DNA of 36,277 nt. Source: Syntrophomonadaceae bacterium. Its GTDB lineage: Bacteria > Bacillota > Syntrophomonadia > Syntrophomonadales > Syntrophomonadaceae. Within the stretch, counting starts at the first letter, position 1, and each line of letters opens with the position of its first letter. The stretch lies in NCBI GenBank assembly GCA_028706315.1, contig JAQWBP010000004.1:1-36277 (forward strand). Reading direction: 5' to 3'. Below, piece after piece: positions 34,196-36,277 of this stretch. The notes below the pieces were generated by a model. That model made no database searches, was not told the DNA's origin, and saw only the letters and a program-made list of their open reading frames with translations. A program made the position numbers and the translations under genes.

Positions 34196-35266
34196 TTATT
34201 TGCCTGTAGTTCCCCGGTTGATAAAGTAATATCCTCCAGCCGCAGCAGCCAGAATAATAATTATTCCCAGGACTACATTCCCTGCACCCTGGTTATCATT
34301 GGTAGCAGGTTTAGCAGCAGGCTCAGTAGCGGAAACTCCAAGTGCAGCAGGTAAAACATCGGCAAAAAGTTTTACACCTTTTTCCGCCTCTTCCTTAGAG
34401 TTAGTATGACTACCAACTTCAATGAGCATGGACCGAGGACTTAAATCCTGATTATAATCACCTTTTCCCATAAATATTCCATTGGAAAGACCTGGTTCTT
34501 TGGCATCCATTGCCGCTTTGATTTTTTTCGCATATTCCAGATTAGTCTTCATATTAGGATTTTGTCGTCCTACTACTAGCTTGATCTTAGTTACATCCTG
34601 GCCTTTTACTTCTGCCTGGTACTGATCAGGTGGTACCGCATCTCGGTGCACGTCAATAATAGTATCAGGATTTTCCTTTATAAGTGAAACCGCTGTCCTT
34701 CTCGAGCGGTTATAAGCATTAATATCATGGGGATTATGATTGTTATCACTGTACGCAACATTAAAACCCTTATTAGTTAAACTGGTAGCCAACGTTTTAC
34801 CCACATCATATATACCCCCATTACCATTAATACTTTCTGTCCCATCAGTAGGTACATATGATTCATCACTGTGGGTATGATATATGGCTACCGTTGGTTT
34901 TTTGGCTCCAATCGCCGGTACCTCATTTTTTTCAAGTATCCAAGCATTTTGCCTGGGGTTATAACGTTTGGGATTATAACCTTGCCGCGCAGATTTTATT
35001 TTTGGCATCTGTTCTTTGCCTTGATATATACAGCGAGCTGTATTTCCAACAATTTCTACTACTTTATACCTGAAGTTATCGGCACTGATATATTCATCAC
35101 CCTGGTACACTTTCGTCCCTGTCTGGTGTATAACGTTATTATTTTCATCAATAAGCGTAACGTACTGACCTACAGGCATTTCTTGATGAGCAAACGCAGC
35201 CGAGCCAACACAAGTAGTTATAAATGCAATTAGCAACGGTAGGATTAGTAGACGCTTAATCATCAT
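34196..35266 (-). CDS. spoIIP: Stage II sporulation protein P (SpoIIP), C-terminally anchored form
   Basis: A 356-residue cell-wall amidase/endopeptidase family protein for septal thinning and engulfment. I choose the ATG at 35266 (GGGGTGAAG upstream), giving a signal peptide MMIKRLLILPLLIAFITTC...AFAHQ; it overlaps the upstream DUF1614 gene by 11 bp. Catalytic-domain marks are AIYHTHSDESY (zinc-ligand His region, about 128-138), IIDVHRDAVPP (about 203-213) and SMLIEVGSHTNSKEEAE. After a low-complexity AKPATNDNQG linker comes a C-terminal hydrophobic helix, VVLGIIIILAAAAGGYYFI. B. subtilis SpoIIP is anchored at its N-terminus, so this topology is different. An extracytoplasmic SpoIIP-like domain is clear. 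Confidence 0.88.
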   Translation of the reverse strand: MMIKRLLILPLLIAFITTCVGSAAFAHQEMPVGQYVTLIDENNNVIHQTGTKVYQGDEYISADNFRYKVVEIVGNTARCIYQGKEQMPKIKSARQGYNPKRYNPRQNAWILEKNEVPAIGAKKPTVAIYHTHSDESYVPTDGTESINGNGGIYDVGKTLATSLTNKGFNVAYSDNNHNPHDINAYNRSRRTAVSLIKENPDTIIDVHRDAVPPDQYQAEVKGQDVTKIKLVVGRQNPNMKTNLEYAKKIKAAMDAKEPGLSNGIFMGKGDYNQDLSPRSMLIEVGSHTNSKEEAEKGVKLFADVLPAALGVSATEPAAKPATNDNQGAGNVVLGIIIILAAAAGGYYFINRGTTGK

Positions 35267-35975
35267 CTTCACCCCTATCCTTATCCTCCAGGTCTTCATT
35301 CAGAGGCTTATGCGCAGGTTCCGGTTCACGCAAGTTCTTGACTAGTTCTTCGGGCCTTCCCTCAGTCTTAGGCCCTCCCTGAATTCGCTCCAAACTTTCT
35401 CCAACTACTTCGGCTAAAACTACCGCCAGGATACCAGCCAGGATAAGGGAATCAAATGCCCCGGCTCCTCCTAAGTGTACAAATCCCCTAACACCAGTGC
35501 GCACTAGATAGATATACTGCGCGATATCAAGAGAAAGAACACCAATAACAGCAGCAAAAAAAGCACCCCGGCGCGACCTGCCTGCCAGATAGCCTACAAT
35601 ACCTGCTACTATGGGGTAAATATATATGGGGTCAATAAATATCTGTTCTGGCTCCGCGCCCAGAAATCGGCCGGCTAAAAACAACGCTAGTCCAGTAACT
35701 GCGGCAGCAATAATGGCTCTAATTTTTTCCATACTAGTACCTGCACCTAGCAATACATAAATCGCCAGGATTACAGCAACCATACCACCTAGATTGATAG
35801 TCAGCCTAGCGCTGATCGGAATATCGATGAAACTGCCCACAATTATGGCAGCAATAACTGCCAGTGCTGCCTTATCGCTAAGCCTTAATCGATCAAGTAC
35901 CCGATGTGCTACCCCAAAATATATTAATATTGATACTATTACTAGGCCTATTAATCCTAGGGGAAAATTTGTCAT
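35256..35975 (-). CDS. DUF1614 multi-pass membrane protein
   Basis: A 239-residue protein; the ATG at 35975 is preferred because AAAGGAGAAGAGTTG directly precedes it. An in-frame upstream ATG near 36092 lies close to a repeat and has no ribosome binding site. Six or seven hydrophobic helices fill residues 5-200, then a charged, acidic cytoplasmic tail ends DKDRGEDDD. The segment GGAGAFDSLILAGILAVVLAE (about 173-193) is typical of DUF1614. First gene of the spoIIP-YIEGIA operon. Function unknown. Confidence 0.82.
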   Translation of the reverse strand: MTNFPLGLIGLVIVSILIYFGVAHRVLDRLRLSDKAALAVIAAIIVGSFIDIPISARLTINLGGMVAVILAIYVLLGAGTSMEKIRAIIAAAVTGLALFLAGRFLGAEPEQIFIDPIYIYPIVAGIVGYLAGRSRRGAFFAAVIGVLSLDIAQYIYLVRTGVRGFVHLGGAGAFDSLILAGILAVVLAEVVGESLERIQGGPKTEGRPEELVKNLREPEPAHKPLNEDLEDKDRGEDDD

Positions 35976-36073
35976 CAACTCTTCTCCTTTCATGACCTTT
36001 TTCAATATATTTCCCCTTTGACTGAAGATTATGTAATCGGCCCCTACGATAGGAATTTTTAATGTTGAATGTT

Positions 36074-36245
36074 GGTAGGAATGCATGCGCATTCCTTTAT
36101 TTTATTAATAGACGCAGATTTTATTATGATTACCGCGGATTTTTTAATTTAAATATAATTGAATAAAAATCCGCGTAAATCATATTGAATCTGCGTCAAT
36201 CCGCGTTTAATTACTGAAATAAAAGGAATGCACTGCATTCCTACC
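36074..36245. repeat. 172-bp nested palindromic repeat (MITE-like)
   Basis: The ends GGTAGGAATGCATGCGCATTCC (first 20 bases GGTAGGAATGCATGCGCATT) and GGAATGCACTGCATTCCTAC+C are inverse copies of each other, and each end is itself a palindrome (GGAATGC...GCATTCC). Between them, 'ACGCAGATT', 'CCGCGGATT' and their inverse copies AATCCGCG, AATCTGCGTC form a second inverted pair around an AT-rich centre near 36150. No coding sequence. It is probably a dispersed, non-autonomous repeat. The last 32 bases (36246-36277) hold nothing I recognise. Confidence 0.75.
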
Positions 36246-36277
36246 TCCATTGAAAATTAACCCCCAGCATAGCAAAA

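Noticed and set aside
35975-36092. Upstream start giving a 278-residue DUF1614 protein
   Set aside because: The extension has no ribosome binding site and begins next to the palindromic repeat; a strong site directly precedes the ATG at 35975.

Overview
The window looks like a chromosomal segment of a low-GC, Gram-positive, endospore-forming bacterium, most likely an anaerobic member of the Clostridia. The evidence is spoIVA, spoIIP, a spore photoproduct lyase gene, YIEGIA/DUF3189-type sporulation-associated genes, strong AGGAGG ribosome binding sites, frequent TTG/GTG starts and an archaeal-type phosphoglycerate mutase. I do not assign a species.

Region 1 (1-13780) is an accessory defence island beside a tRNA cluster. 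On the minus strand lies a type 1 BREX anti-phage operon in the order brxA, brxB, brxC, pglX, a YaaC-like extra gene, pglZ. pglZ runs off the left edge, and brxL, if present, lies outside. Upstream of brxA is a small XRE/Cro-type regulator gene whose 5' end is cut off exactly at the terminal inverted repeat of a 776-bp, internally deleted insertion sequence. Beyond that is decayed DNA with a 45-codon stub of an OLD/RecF-like ATPase. A plus-strand overlapping gene pair follows: a predicted nucleotidyltransferase and an unrecognised 342-residue protein, whose C-terminus seems to continue in another frame.

Region 2 (13781-14340) is a minus-strand tRNA operon, transcribed Asp-Phe-Gly-Cys-Leu from a near-consensus sigma-A promoter and ended by a strong hairpin. 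It forms the boundary between the island and the core chromosome.

Region 3 (14400-25600) is core metabolism and spore biology. It holds a 55-residue small protein gene and splB, ferritin, apgM, thrC, a DUF2726 protein, an EEP-family hydrolase, a tRNA-Pro(GGG), and a UPF0735-hom-thrB-lysC operon. Together thrC, thrB, hom and lysC cover the aspartate-to-threonine route except asd.

Region 4 (25845-36277) is all minus strand: spoIVA; a DUF512 radical-SAM/PDZ gene, der, plsY and gpsA, which are common neighbours in Clostridia; and an operon of a DUF1614 membrane protein, spoIIP, YIEGIA, its small 'capping' subunit and two DUF3189 paralogues. The right end carries a 172-bp nested palindromic repeat.

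Most unusual points: (i) a YaaC-like gene embedded in the BREX operon together with an IS-truncated regulator; (ii) the nucleotidyltransferase plus 342-residue pair, a candidate undescribed two-gene system with a possible frameshift; (iii) a spore photoproduct lyase with Ala at the position of the canonical H-donor Cys141 and a Cys at position 77; (iv) a SpoIIP with a C-terminal membrane segment inside the YIEGIA operon.
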